A stretch of DNA of 64,000 nt from positions 19,124,968 through 19,188,967 of the forward strand of contig NW_020312785.1 of the NCBI RefSeq assembly GCF_003265705.1, in the 5' to 3' direction. Positions 13,331-25,827 of the stretch are shown here, piece by piece. The stretch comes from Callorhinus ursinus. Its lineage: Eukaryota; Chordata; Mammalia; Carnivora; Otariidae. Under the pieces are notes generated by a model. That model was not told the DNA's origin. It made no database searches and saw only the letters and a program-made list of their open reading frames with translations. A program made the translations under genes and the position numbers. The first letter of the stretch is position 1. Each line of letters begins with the position of its first letter.

Positions 13331-14197
13331 CGTTATAAGCCTTAGAAAATAAGTGAATGGTAACTCAACAGATGATGAGCCTAACTTTCAGAACAAGTTA
13401 CTTCTAGGGTAGGATGAGGGACAATCTGCAGCAGCAGAACAAGAACAAGCAGTCAATGAAGCTAGCTCTAAGGGTAAAAAGTAGGTAATGTCCAAGTTCG
13501 GATAAAAAGCTAAAATTTTTTAAATGTATTTATTACAAATAACATGAAGCTGCATGTAGTTAAACAGCATTTGTTTCTCAAAATAACATGAATAAGACAT
13601 TTTAATCGATTTCACTGAGTATCAAATATATTGCAGGATTTGGAACTTGCTAGGAAAACACCATCACTCTCTTGAAAATTTCTGATCTAAGACTTAGAGG
13701 AAGGTCCTTTCCCAGCAGTTCCTTCCCTCTCTGAGTAAGTCATGGACACTTTCTTGAACTGCTTCTCATCTCACCAATAGTCAGGGTCTGGGTGCTGACT
13801 CAAGTCTTGAATCTCCCAGGACAGGAATGACCACTCCTGCTTCCCCTCTGCTCTTTTCTCCCATCCCACAGCTTATAAAAGCTGGTAATTCTATTGTGAT
13901 AAATTTCTTTTAAATGAATACACAGGCATCCTTTCATCTGTTGACTTTATTCTCACATTCTCCTAATATTTTCCAGCTTAGTGAGAGACCATGTCCAGTG
14001 CTTGATGCTGAAAGGCTAAGACCAAAATGGCTGGTAAATTTTTCTTCTTAATGAGTATTGCAGAGTGATCTGAAGGGATAATTTAGTTTCTTTTAGAAGG
14101 TAAGAAAGGGACTGGAATGGGTTTACACTCCCGTGGTTCTTTGTTTTCTTCCCTCAGTATTTCTTGTTTTCAATTTTGACAGCTGAGGTCTAGTAGG
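13331..14197. other. Unique intergenic DNA
   Basis: The part at 13690-13880 is a little richer in GC than its surroundings. I see no gene, splice-supported frame or repeat family. Confidence 0.5.
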
Positions 14198-14208
14198 TAC
14201 TTGATAAC

Positions 14209-14405
14209 TTTTTTTTTGAGATTTTATTTATTTATCTGACAGACAGAGAGACAGAGAACACAAGCAGGGGAAGCTGCAGAGAGAGAGGGAGAAGCAGGAT
14301 CCCCAGCAAGCAGGGAGACCGACACGGGGTTCCATCCCAGGACCCTGGGATCATGACCTAAGCTGAAGGCAGACGCTTAACTGACAGAGCCACCCAGGCG
14401 CCCCA
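14209..14405 (-). mobile_element. CAN-SINE (SINEC), minus strand
   Basis: Full-length SINE: poly-T, 'GATTTTATTTATTTATCTGACAGA', AG-rich body, 'GATCATGACCTAAGC' and the reversed head 'CCACCCAGGCGCCCC'. Flanks GTACTTGATAA (14198-14208) and GTACTTGGTAA (14406-14416) are a target-site duplication with one mismatch. Confidence 0.95.
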
Positions 14406-14775
14406 GTACTTGGTAAATTCTGATAAAGATAATTGCAAAAGAAGAATCTATTAGGAACCAACCATCCTGCAGCTAAAACTGTTCCATTTAGTTAGTCAAG
14501 GTAACTCTGGAGTTAAAGACTTAGTTAATTCCAATAGATTTTTCCCCTTCACTATGAAATAAATGAAATATGATGAACTAAATAAAAAACATATATGAGC
14601 ATGGAGAGAAAAAACACAGCTTTACAATGGTGGCAATTATTATGAAAAGCGTCTTAGTAGTTATTCAATCCTCTTAATATAAAAAGGAGTCATAGGATTA
14701 TTAGAAGTAACAGAACAAAAGCAAAGTTAAACTTGTTAAAGTGAAACAAGTAGATTGCATTTAAAAAAAACTATC

Positions 14776-14922
14776 GGGGCGCCTGGGAGGCTCAGTCAGT
14801 TAAGTGTCTGACTCTTGATTTTGGCTCAGGTCAAGATCTCAGGGTCATGGGATCGAGCCACAGGTTCTGTGCTGGGTTTGGAGCCTGCTTGAGAGTCTCT
14901 CTCTGCCCCTCTCCCTTCCAAA
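14776..14922 (+). mobile_element. CAN-SINE (SINEC), tail lost
   Basis: Head 'GGGGCGCCTGGGAGGCTCAG', B-box-like 'GGGATCGAGCC' and the CT-rich 3' part are present, but the A-rich tail is missing. The sequence passes directly into unique DNA after 'CTCTCCCTTCC'. No duplication is clear, so the 3' end was probably deleted. Confidence 0.9.
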
Positions 14923-15821
14923 AGTGTGAATTGAACAAACAGATGAAAATGTCTTTCTCCTAAAAATCACCCCAATATACTAACAAACAATATATTACTT
15001 CAAAATGCAAATCCAAATAATGAAATTGAACAGTAATTAAAGAACTACAATGGGCTGAAATTACTTCTCAAAGTACATTTTCTGAATTATCTAATTATCA
15101 CTGATTCTTTTAAACTTAAAAAAAGTAAGTTTTTATTCATAATGCAAAAAGAATCTTGGCATATTTATTCTGGATGCTTTTGTTCCCTAAAACAGAATTA
15201 ATATCCAAAATCAATTTGTTTTCAGGTAATTTTAGTCATAGATACAGTAAGTATGCCAGTAGGTCTTAAAACCCATTCTGTACTCACTCACCTGAATTTA
15301 ATTATAATTTGAACAATTTAGTTTCATTTCTTCTTAATAGAACACCATGGAAAAAGTATTAATAAAGAAATAAGAAATTATTTCTTTTTAGATATTTTAA
15401 ACCCTTCCAACTAAGTTTTCCCAATCAAATTTTTAAAAATTGAACCCTGAACATTCACATTCTGTATTATCACAAACAACACTATCATATTTCCTAACTG
15501 TCATCATGTTTTTGCTGATCTCACTGGATACGTTTCAATGATATAGGATCGTATTCTTTCCCTCACACCGTAAGATTTTTTTCTTTAAAAAATTGTACAA
15601 CACTTGAGTAGTAAGAGAGAACAAAATAGGGGACATTTACCCATGAATGCAAACTTTATCTTTCTCTTTCAAGCAATATGTCTCCCAATTCTCCAGCAAT
15701 TTGTCTCAGCTCTGCCTTCGAAATCAATCCCTAATTCAACCACGTCCTATAAAGTCCAACCTACCGCCATAGAACACATGCCTGTCGCAAGCTACTTAAC
15801 ACAAATTGCCTGCTGTCCATT
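14923..15821. other. Unique intergenic DNA
   Basis: No repeat family or gene recognised. The 74-codon frame at 15604-15828 has no recognisable domain. Confidence 0.5.
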
Positions 15822-15822
15822 G

Positions 15823-16237
15823 TGTTAGTCTGCTAGGACTACCATACCAAAATATAACAGACTGGATGGCTTAAATGACAGAGACTGATTTTCTCACCAT
15901 TCTGGAGGCTGGAAGTCTAAGATCAAAGTGCTGGCAGGGTTGGGTTTTTTCTGACCCCCCCCTTCAGTTTGCAGATGGCCGGCCTCTTGTTGCCCCTTCA
16001 CACGTGGTCATTATTCTGGGCACATATCTCTCTGGTGTCTTTTCTGTGCATCCTAATCTTCTGTTCTTAGGACACCAGTCAGATTGGATTACGGCACATT
16101 CTAATGGCCTAAATTTAATTATCTCTCTCTTTTTTTTTCCCCCCCTTTTAAGGTTCTATCTCTAAATATAGTCACATTCAGATGTTTGGGGGTTATCAAC
16201 ATATGCATTTTGAGGGGAAACAATTCAGTCTGTAACA
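15823..16237 (-). mobile_element. Solo LTR of the ERVL-MaLR type (MLT1/MST-like)
   Basis: Reads from 'TGTTAGTCTGCTAGGACTACC' through 'TTCTGGAGGCTGGAAGTCTAAG', 'GGACACCAGTCAGATTGGATTA' and 'TCTAAATATAGTCACATTCAG' to a terminal 'AATTCAGTCTGTAACA'. This is the reverse complement of a mammalian MaLR LTR, with TG/CA-type ends. There is no internal retroviral coding sequence beside it, so it is a solo LTR. The exact subfamily cannot be fixed by eye. Confidence 0.75.
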
Positions 16238-16250
16238 TGCGTGCACATGT

Positions 16251-16300
16251 ACACACACACACACACATAAAATACACATACACAGATATGTATATTTTAT
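16251..16300. repeat. (CA)n and AT-rich low-complexity DNA
   Basis: About eight CA units, then interrupted CA and TA repeats, just downstream of the solo LTR. Confidence 0.85.
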
Positions 16301-16576
16301 ATATAATAATAAAAAAGAAGAAAGAAAAATAGCATAAAATAAAATACACATACACAGAGATGATTTCATTATTGGTGATAGTTATGTATGATAGTTATGT
16401 ATTAAAAAGATGCTGTAAACACTAAATTAGCATATATGAAACCATTGCTCCTAGGGGAAATGCAGGGTTATATTCCTGCATGCCTCTGGTCACATTTTAG
16501 TCAATCCATCAATACATACCCTTATTTCATGTGTATTTCTATATAAAGACTCTCTATTTAACATATATTTCTTAGA

Positions 16577-16785
16577 GGGGTTCCTGGGTGGCTCAGTCGC
16601 TTAAGTGTCTGCCTTCAGCTCAGGTCATGATCCCGAGGTTCTGGGATCAAGCCCTTCATCAGGGTCCCTGCTCAGTGGGGAGCCTGCTTCTCCCCCTCCC
16701 TCTGCCCCCCACCCCCACCCCCGTTTGTGTGTGCGTGCTCTATTTCTCTATCTCTCAAATAAATAAATAAAATCTCTTAAAAAAA
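16577..16785 (+). mobile_element. CAN-SINE (SINEC)
   Basis: Full-length copy: head 'GGTTCCTGGGTGGCTCAGTC', 'CAGGTCATGATCCCGAGG', CT/C-rich 3' part and an 'AAATAAATAAATAAAATC' tail. The target-site duplication is not obvious. Confidence 0.93.
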
Positions 16786-16912
16786 GCACAATTACATGGT
16801 CCTTGAATGACTTAAAGCCAGAGGCTTTAGAGGACTTTTGCATAATATAGGTTTGTTTGCCAATGTCATTGTAAAACAAACCAGTCTCAGCAGTATCAAG
16901 AACCTATTCTTC

Positions 16913-17222
16913 TAACAAATAATGCAATATATGTTAAGAAAAAAAAAAAGAAGAAGATAGTAGGAGGAGAAGAATGAAGGGGAGTAAATCGGAGGGGGAG
17001 ACGAACCATGAGAGATGATGGACTCTGAAAAACAAACTGAGGGTTCTAGAGGGGAGGAGGGTAGGGGGATGGGTTAGCCTGGTGATGGGTATTAAAGAGG
17101 GCACATTCTGCGTGGAGCACTGGGTGTTATGCACAAACAATGAATCATGGAACACTACATCAAAAACTAATGATGTGATGTATGGTGATTAACATAACAA
17201 TAAAAAATTTAAAGAAAAAAAA
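16913..17222 (+). mobile_element. 5'-truncated carnivore L1 tail with clean target-site duplication
   Basis: The insert begins within the L1 3' UTR ('AACAAATAATGCAATATATG', then an A-rich and AAGAAGAAGATAG stretch). It continues through the same 'GAACCATGAGAGA...' terminal block as 2494-2735, ending in an A tail. It is flanked by perfect 15-bp copies of 'AAGAACCTATTCTTC' at 16898-16912 and 17223-17237. This gives firm boundaries for a target-primed insertion of only about 310 bp. Confidence 0.93.
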
Positions 17223-17237
17223 AAGAACCTATTCTTC

Positions 17238-18129
17238 CATGTAATCCTTTTCCTGTATAACTTGTAGCAGGTATTTTTAAAAATTCCTAAGCCTCCTGAT
17301 CTGCAGAACTTGCTTTGCCTCTGAGTTTAAGATTTTTTATACCACGTTTCCTTTTGAAATGTGTGAACCAGCTAGCGCTAGCTGAGAAGGGTTTTAACAT
17401 TTTCCTGACCCTGGGTAACATGACGGTAAATTTCTATGGCCTTTTGCCTCACAACAATCCTGTCTACCACGCCTTTTTTATTGCTGTCATCTCATTAATC
17501 CACAAATTGACTTCTCATCTTTTCCATAGCTTCATCGTTCCCTATAGATGTTACTTTAGCACTTTCCAGAGCTGTTTCACATACAGATTGGCAAACATCC
17601 TCCTTTTTCTGGATGCTTCATACTGTTGATTCCTTAACATTTAACTCACAACCAAGAGCGCTATAACTCATACCTGAACGGAGCTGATCTAACACATAGA
17701 TTTCTTCTATAAGGCACATCATAGCCTTCTTGCACTCAGTTAACACCGGATAGCACTTTAGCACTTCGCATGGGACCAATTTTAAACAATAAAATCACTA
17801 ACAACAAGCACAGAAGTGCAAACAATGTGGCACCAAATAGACCACAGAAAGGACACTAGTTTACTGTCTGAGAGCTGAAACAGGGGAGCAGAGAGAGAGT
17901 TCTCTTGTTTGATCTCAATTGGAAATGTACACAGTGTACATCTCAAATTGTTTGCCATTCTGAACATGCACATGTCTGTTAATGACTGGGGCTTACAAAT
18001 AAATTTTACCAAGTAGGCAAATTCACAAATAGAAAACTGCAAATAAGGAGGATCAACATATATATAAATATTTATATTTATATAATTTATATAAAAATCT
18101 GATTTTACCCTCACCTGTGCTGCCATGGT
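17238..18129. other. Unique intergenic DNA
   Basis: No recognised repeat. Frames of 104 and 114 codons (17315-17629 plus, 17782-18126 minus) have no motif, and the second runs through a TATA-rich low-complexity patch. Confidence 0.5.
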
Positions 18130-18700
18130 CTATATTGAATACAACTGCTAGAATAATTCTAAAATATAAGTTAGATAATGTTACTCCTCAAAACCCTCAG
18201 AATAAAAGCCAATGTGTTGACAATGGCCTATAGGGTCCCCCACAACTAGACCCTGCCTATTGTTTTGAGACGATCTCCAGCAGCTTTTTCCTGTCACCAT
18301 GCTGGCCTCCCTGCTGTTACTTAAACTTGCCAAGTACCCTTGGGTGTCCCCTCTTGTCTCTGCTACTCCCTGTACCTGCAACGCCTTCCTTCTAAAAGTT
18401 TGTGTGACTCTCTCTCATCTCATCTTTTTATTCAGGTCTTTCCAAACCATCCTGTATGAAACAGCCCTTTATCCCCATTCCCTTTTCCTCTTTTCTGTTT
18501 TCTTTATTCTCCAAAGCACTTATCAGCATCTAATTGGTTATAGGTTTTACTTTTAACCTGTGGAGGTCACTGTTCTTACTCCTCGTTGCTCTATGAGGTC
18601 AAAGAGTCTTCTTTTTTTATATGCCCACTGCCTAGAACAGTGCCTGGTATATTTGGATGCTTAATAAATATTTGTTAATAAATAATTGAAGGAATGAAAT
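18130..18700 (+). mobile_element. L2 LINE 3'-end fragment
   Basis: 'ACTCCTCAAAACCCTCAGAATAAAAGCC', 'GACAATGGCCTATAGGG', 'CATGCTGGCCTCCCTGCTGTT', 'ATTCAGGTCTTTCC', 'AGCACTTATCAGCATCTAATTGG' and the closing 'CTAGAACAGTGCCTGGTA ... TTAATAAATATTTGTTAATAAAT' follow the L2 3' region in order. It is long for such an old repeat. A partial frame of 85 codons at 18299-18556 is a relic only. Confidence 0.85.
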
Positions 18701-20169
18701 GTATTTAGTTAAGGTTATTTACAATTATAGATAAAAGAAGAAATACAAAGTTGTGGAAAATATGCAAAGTTTTATAAATTTTGTCTAAATTCACTTTATA
18801 TACTTAGATCAAAATTAAAAATGCTCTGGTTAAGATAGAAAATAAAAAAGTCAGAAAAAAATTGGCCATAACAGTATTTACTGAATGGTTGGGAAGGTTT
18901 TGCTTTGACTCTCAAATCAAAATTTCAACAAATGAGTTCAACTTTTGCTTGAGTACCATATAGTCCTCACTTTTCCTTCTTTCCTATTGTTTTAGGAGGA
19001 TAACACCTTCTGAAGGCCTTTTTTTTGTTATAACCAGTAAATCTAGCAAGGAGACTCCCAGTTTGTATTTCTAACTAATAAATATATTTCCTGTAACTTA
19101 CTCATCAAAACGTAAGTGCAGGATGAGTTTATTCTCTAGACTTTTGGAGAAAAATTTTTCAAAGATAGTATCTAGAATGAGATATCTGTTGTTTATTGTG
19201 ACACTGTACTTGCCAAAACCACTTTGCTGAACAACCTGATTGTAGCTTCCCTTCAATTAAACTGATAAGTGTATTTCAGCCAACTTCTCTTCAACCTGAT
19301 TCCTGCTTTCTTTATGTTGGGCTCTGTAAGAATCAAGAAAATCTATTTGCTTGAGTTCTATTTAAAAACAAACAAGTTACTCACCTATAAGTTTAGAATA
19401 AAAAATACTCAGGATACAAAGTGCTTCATGCAGGAATAGAGCATCATCTAAAGGGATTCTTAATTATGTTTGTAGGAACATTAAATATATTTGGAACTTG
19501 ATCCAAACCCCAGTATATATATCTGACATTGTGTGGCCAAGCATTTTAGATTGACAGTATACTGAGTTCCTACTGCATTTTTTCTGGTACTAATGAATTT
19601 TTATTTTATTTTGTTAGGAAAAAGTCTATATCAAGAAGGAGATTTATTTTCATTGTATGGTTAATCATTTATGTATTAATTTTTCAAGAAAAATAAAAAA
19701 TAATAAAACAAAATACATAAGCTCTGAAATTAGATGTCTTATAATTCTTCTGACTAGTTGATAATCAACTAGTTTATGATGAGAAAGTAGTAAAAGTTTA
19801 GCAAGAAAAAAGAACATGTATTTTAAATCTTTTCCTCATACTATAACATTGAAAATCTCAAAGATTAAAAAAGTATGAAATAAAAAATTTACAGTTCTAC
19901 CCCTACCTTTGTCTCTGAGCTGTGAAATGAGGACGACACAAAGTCAAGTTAACTTTGCTGTTTTCCTACTCTGAGAATTTAATGAAAACAATTGGACTTG
20001 TGACATCACATTTTGATCACATTTTAGCTGGTGGAATAAAAGAAACATGAATTTTAGGATAAAACTATTATATCATCTCAGATTTTATGTTATTCAAGAA
20101 GAGAAATTCATTCATTCACTTTATAGTGATTATTCTCCAATATGTCATAGTATGAAAAATTGAAGGCAA
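18701..20169. other. Unique AT-rich intergenic DNA
   Basis: No gene or repeat family recognised. Confidence 0.5.
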
Positions 20170-20355
20170 TTCTGACTGTATGGCAGGTATTGTGCTCATG
20201 TCTCTGAAGTAGGAAACTATTACTAAGCCCATTTGTTGGAATGGAAATTCAGGCTGAGAAAAGTCCAGTGACTTGTGCAGAGGAATAGAAACAGAATTTC
20301 AACTCAGCTGTCTACCTTCAGAGACAAGGTCTATCCTTAGAGCATCTTGATCCAC
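20170..20355 (-). mobile_element. MIR SINE fragment
   Basis: 'TATGGCAGGTATTGTGCTCA', 'GAAACTATTACTAAGCCCATTT', 'GAGAAAAGTCCAGTGACTTGTGCAGAG' and 'AACAGAATTTCAACTCAGC' read as the reverse strand of MIR, strongly diverged. A second, shorter MIR-like piece may lie at 20583-20650. Confidence 0.7.
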
Positions 20356-21771
20356 TGTCCCTGTGTATCAGCATTAGGCTCCATGTCAAGCACAGAAGGA
20401 TGGTCATATTAAAATCCTGACTTCAAAAACTTACAGTTTGACAGGAAAAGACTATAGTCATTGTGATCTAAATTTCAGGAAGATATTTAATCATTATATT
20501 CTTGTAGACAAGATTAGGTAGTGTCAGCTTAATAAGAATACAGTTAGGAAGACAGAGCAATGATGAGAACTTGAACTCATAAAATACTTGCTATACGCCA
20601 GGCGTTTTCCTAACTTAGCTTATGTAATTCCAATAACAGCTTCTCAAGCTTCTCCCTTAAGACCGAACAAAAAACAAAAAGCTACAGAGAATGCACACAG
20701 GTAAAGCACATAGCTGTTCATTAATTCTGGGGGCATACCGCATTTTACACCAACAAACATGTAAATGGCTGGATGGCCATTCCTGTGAGTGTGGGGTCAA
20801 TGGGCAGTCAATGAGATGTTTCTAGTAGCATACTGCCAGACTTCACCTTCTCTCTTGATGCACTTAAGTATTCATTATTCCTCTTAAATAGGAATGGAGG
20901 AGAGCTCAAAGAGGTGATGAGGGAGACACAAAAATCACATATTTGGTGACAGAGTCAGGGATTAGATTCAATACTCAGAACAATGATTCAAATCTAAGAA
21001 AGTTAAATTTAAAAGGAATAATTGTAAAATTCAGCTATTAGAATTTGAAAAACAAAACAGCAAGGGTACAGAAAAGCATCATAGAGTGAGCATGAATGAT
21101 ACAGTTTTTACTGCACTTCAAGTTCCATATTGGTCAATAATGTGATGTGTGACAGCAGGCAAAAATATCCAGTACAAACTGAAGCTAAACAAATAAAGAG
21201 AATAAAGAAGGCAAAAACTCCACGGTCATAGGCCCTTGTATATCACCAATGAGACATTTGTTCAATTTAGGACATTTTTGCAAATTAAAATGATCCATCT
21301 TGTTATAGAAGAGATTTGTGCATTTTGAAGAATGTGGAAATTCGATTTCTGAGATTCCTTACAACTCATAATTGTGTGAAACCCTTATGCTATGGAAAAT
21401 TCTCTTCTTTTGTTCTTGTTATACTCACCAGAATGTAAAGTGTTACTTCCACAACTCTAACCTAATGGTCTATAAGTAATTCCCTGTGCAGTTTCAACCA
21501 ATTCTTCAATCACTCTGGATCTAGATGAGATATAAGAAAGGAAAAGCCTATCACATGATAATCGGTGCAGGTCAATTTGGGGAGACTTGTAGCGTAGCCT
21601 ACAGATCAGTTACCATCTGAAGAGGGTGAATGATGGCACTTGACAAAGATGATAGCAAGGTGGGATTTTTCTTTAAAAGTTTTGTAGGTTCATGAGTTAT
21701 AAGTAAAATATTAAAAAGAAATGTTTCATCTTTAATCTTATGTGGTAAAACAGTATTTAAAAATACAAACC
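20356..21771. other. Unique intergenic DNA
   Basis: Apart from the doubtful MIR-like piece at 20583-20650 I see nothing to annotate. Confidence 0.5.
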
Positions 21772-22010
21772 TCTTTCAAGTCTTTGCTCAGATGTCACCT
21801 ACCTTGATCACCCTATTTAATGCTACAGATATCCTCTCCAATTCTTTTTTCTTAGCTCTTATTACCTCCTAACATGATATAAAATGTGCTTACTTTTTTT
21901 CCTGTTTATTGTTTATTGTCTGTCTCATTCCACTAGCATGTAAGTTCCATGAGGTGATGGCTTTGGTCTGTTTGTTGCCAATGATTCTCAGGCACATATG
22001 AATGAATACA
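21772..22010 (+). mobile_element. L2 LINE 3'-end fragment
   Basis: 'TTCAAGTCTTTGCTCAGATGTCACCTACCTTGATCACCCTATTTAATGC' (21776-21824) and 'TTTATTGTCTGTCTCATTCCACTAGCATGTAAGTTCCATGAGG' (21908-21954) are standard L2 3' landmarks, cited here by position. Confidence 0.85.
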
Positions 22011-24720
22011 TTTATAATATCAGTTGACACGTTTTGACTGCTTACTATGCAATGATCAGTGTTCTAAATGCTTTACTTATTATATTTGTTATGTATCAGT
22101 TACAGAGAAAAGAGTCTGCACCTTACTTTTTAAACCCCAAATGATTTATTGCTCGGTGTTAAATGGCTTACATAATCACCAGGAGGGGGGAAAAAACACT
22201 ATTTTGAATTTTCAGGAAGAACTCCTAAAGCCACAGTTCAGGACTAGGCCATGGGAGAAACCATTGCTCCTTCTACAATAGGTAGCTGCCTCGAACATTG
22301 GTAAGTTTCCAGTAGCTTCCACTAGTTTCCAGCTAGCCCCAAAACCACATCATCACAAACATAATGGGTTAGCCACCAAGATTAATAAGCTGACAAAATC
22401 AGAGTCATTACCAACAGGAAACCACATCTGCTGTTGCTGGATTCAAGACTGAACCTTATTTGCTAGATTATCCAGAGCACAACCAGGAACTCGTTCTCTC
22501 TTTCTGAACTGTTAATATTCTTCATTTTTTTTCCATCCTACTCATCTGTCCTGTTATTCTTTGCTACGGACTGACTTTTCTGTCCCCAATTCAGCTATAG
22601 AAAACTATAGCTTTTGACAGCTCCTGAATTTTGTGCATCCCAATCCAGGCACTCAGAAAAACTGAGCTGGCTCCCAATCCCAATTACAAAATCAAGGGGA
22701 AAATATCAATTAGGTAAGATGGTCACTGCTGATTATCACTCACCACTGTATTTACAGAGGCCATATGGTAAGCAGGATTATGTTTTATGAAAGTGCCAAT
22801 ATGAATGGAGAGGAAGAGAAGGGGGAAATTCCAAGACAAGAAGGTACAGTGGTAAACATAATAAAAATATGGATGCCTACTACAACGGCATCTGTCAAGA
22901 ACTGCCCAACATGACTCACTGAAGCTAGAGACTGCAGAGATAAAGTTTAGCATGCCTTCAAATAGCAATAGTTGAGCTTTTGAATCCTTTTTTATTAAGA
23001 TTATGAGTTGCCTTGCTCTTTCTCTAAACTTGACACAAGCTCATCTCCTGACACTAAGTGGCCAAGACTTCTAAATGGCTCATCTCCTGACACTAAGTGG
23101 CCAAGACGTCTAAACCCAGGGGAGGGTAACAAACATAAGGAATGTGACTGAAAAAAAATTTTATCATCTCTATACCTTCCAGAGAAATAAAAATGAAAAC
23201 CATAGTTGTGAAATAGAAGTGTAAAGGTTGGGTAAAATGTAGAAAAGCATGAGATAAATTCTTTCAATCTATATTGAGAACTTTTTTAAAAATAAATTTT
23301 TCAAGAATTCCTTCAAATTTTCATAATTATTTTAAAGTTCTATTGCAATGCAGTCAATTCCTAACTAACAAATGACTGTAAGAAGGACATGTCATCCATA
23401 TCATATATGAATTTAAGGGTTAAATAGCAAAAATGCAAGAACTAGACCTCAGCTGCTATAGATTTTTGAGGCTGTTTTCCTCTCTGTTTTTTCTTTAATT
23501 ATAAAAAACACTGAGAAATATCCCTATTTTTTTAAAAGTGATTTTAGAAAAGACAATAACCACAGTTAATATCAAGAACACAAGTAATACATGACTTTAG
23601 GAAATGAGTCTCCACACCGGATATATCTGGGTATCTCTGCAGATTAGAATGATGCACTTCTGCCTCCATGCAAGTCCTGGTCCAAGCTGGACAGTAGAAG
23701 AGCCACCAAATAGTTAATGGTGAAATCATTTTGTTTTAGTGCTGGAGGCTAATATAAATTACATCCAACACTGAAAGCTAAAAGGCTCAATAGCCAGCTC
23801 AAATATCCTCGGAAAAACAGTATGTATGCCATTGCATTCCTGTTACAAATACTAGATGGCTTTATCAACCATCATGATGTATCTACCTTAAAGCCTACTC
23901 CACAATGTCCTCAAATTGAATGAATCCTACCTGTCCAGCTCAGACTCCCATTTCTTCAGATTTCCAAACATCTTCCATTAACACCTAAAGCTTTTAGACT
24001 CTCAGTTACTGCTTAATAGATTTTACAATGATGAATCTTGTCTAATAAATGAAAATATATCTTTGCCCAGAGGCAGAAGAAATGTGATGTTCTATTTTAA
24101 ACAAAGCAATACATAAATATTTTTTAAATGTAGCTTGTTTCCCTATATCTTAGAGTATACATTAAAATGTCTAATATGTGAACCTCTGCCCCTGAAATAA
24201 CTACTATTACAGATTTTAAAGGAAAATTGTCACAAGCATAAATTACTTGTAGTTAACAAGTAAAATGACAACATTCATAAATAGGAAAGAGAAATATTTT
24301 CTGGGCTTTACTTTTCCTATAGAGAACTATTTAATTGCAGGCTACAGAGAGAAACTTTTTTATAACATGCTTTTATAGACACTGCTTTAGCTTATAGCTC
24401 CTAATTAAAATATAATATTAAAAACTGGAGAAAGGATTCTTTATATGTTAAATGTAATTTCAAATGAAGTTCTTTAGAAGTGTAATAGAAAGGATAAAAG
24501 CAACTAATAGACTTTGTAACACAAATTCCAAGGACAATTAACAATGAGCTTGCTAAGATACACTTTGACAAAAATCTTCACCAAAGCAAAATCCAAATCA
24601 ATTGTATGGTTTTCCCTGATAAATTCTGTTTAGTAATTATTATGTCTAAGTATCGGAACTTATAAAGCAAATCAGCATTATTGAGTAGTATTTTGGAGAC
24701 AATAATTTCTTGATAAAGTT
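22011..24720. other. Unique intergenic DNA
   Basis: No repeat family or gene recognised except a two-copy tandem duplication at 23039-23114, listed separately. Short frames (60-88 codons) show no motif. Confidence 0.5.
23039..23114. repeat. Two-copy tandem duplication, period 39 bp
   Basis: The unit beginning 'GCTCATCTCCTGACACTAAG' occurs at 23039 and again at 23078, and ends with GACTTCTAAA in the first copy and GACGTCTAAA in the second. With one mismatch in about 37 bp, it is a recent local duplication. Confidence 0.95.
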
Positions 24721-24729
24721 CAAAGATTA

Positions 24730-25285
24730 ATATGTATTCACTCAACAAATTTACCCTGAGTACCTATTCTGTACTGGGCATTGTTCTAGATACTGGAAAT
24801 AAAGCAATATACAAATAGAACAAATATTTCCTCGTCCTGCATAGTGAGTAGAAATAGATACTAAATATTCACACACACACAATATATGTGTGTGTAGAAA
24901 GGTAAGTATATTTTGTGAAACTTTGTTTTAGGGACATATGCACGTGTATTTATGTGTCTGCACATGTACTGAATGATGATGCAAAATGCATTTCTTACTG
25001 TGATCAAAAAAATGCAAAAGCTACTGATCTAGTAAATAAATGTGGTTGGATATGTTTGCAGGAAGACCATGAAGATTAGACATATTAGGAATTTCAGGCA
25101 GACACCAAATGTTTTTAAGCAGGAAGCAATAATATGATCATATTTCTATTTCTAAAACATCCTTTGCATGTTATGTGAAAAACGGATTATAGAGGAACAT
25201 GAGCAGTAGCAGAAACACCAGTGAAGACATTACCATTCAGCCTGAAATGACAGAATTTAGTAGAGAGAGTAGAGATGGAGGGAGG
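24730..25285. mobile_element. Possible ancient mammalian interspersed repeat
   Basis: 'TATTCACTCAACAAATTTACCCTGAGTACCTATTCTGTACTGGGCATTGTTCTAGATACTGG' (24733-24794, cited by position) follows a common old mammalian repeat motif. Pieces at 25110-25300 (AGCAGGAAGCAATAATATGATC, a GAGATGGAGGGAGGTGG run) resemble the same repeat. I cannot assign the family by eye; L2-related is one possibility. Confidence 0.45.
24868..24896. repeat. CA/TG palindromic microsatellite
   Basis: 'ACACACACACAATATATG' is followed at once by TGTGTGT, giving a self-complementary hairpin-capable sequence. Confidence 0.9.
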
Positions 25286-25580
25286 TGGACAAATTCCATA
25301 TACATTGGGGAGGTTGAGATGAAAGGACTTTTAAGAGATGCACACACACTGAAATAGACACACATACACACTGAAGGAAATGAGGGAGGAGAGTGGAAAG
25401 ATAAGGAGAAAAATGGCAAATCTCAAGCATCGTCATACTTCCAAACTTTGTTTAGTGTAGACCATAATCAAGATCATTCACAGTAAACACCCTCTGGTTA
25501 TGGAGGTGTAATATTAATCATCAGCTATGGGATCCACACAGCAAGGGAATCCTTTTCAACTCTCAGAAATTACCTATTTT

Positions 25581-25807
25581 GGAGCACCTGGATGGCTCAG
25601 TTGGTTAAGCATCTGACTCTTGATTTCGGTTCAGGTCATGATCTCAGGGTCGTGAGATCAAGCCCCACATCAGGCTCTACACTGGGCATGGAGTCCACTT
25701 ATGAGTCTCTCTCCCTCTCCTTCTCCCTCTGTCCCTCCCCCCACCCTGCTTGTGCATGCATGTGCGCTCTCGCTCTCATTCTCTCTCAAAGAGAAAAAAA
25801 AAAAAAG
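25581..25807 (+). mobile_element. CAN-SINE (SINEC), older subtype
   Basis: Head 'GGAGCACCTGGATGGCTCAG', 'CAGGTCATGATCTCAGGGTC', 'TGAGATCAAGCCCC', a long CT/GT-rich part and a 14-A tail. The flanks ACCTATTTT at 25572-25580 and 25808-25816 are a perfect 9-bp duplication. It sits immediately upstream of the largest L1 fragment. Confidence 0.95.
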
Positions 25808-25827
25808 ACCTATTTTGCATCGCAAAG

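Noticed and set aside
15823..16237. Possibility that the LTR at 15.8 kb belongs to a provirus
   Set aside because: No internal retroviral coding sequence and no second LTR copy lie nearby, so it is a solo LTR.
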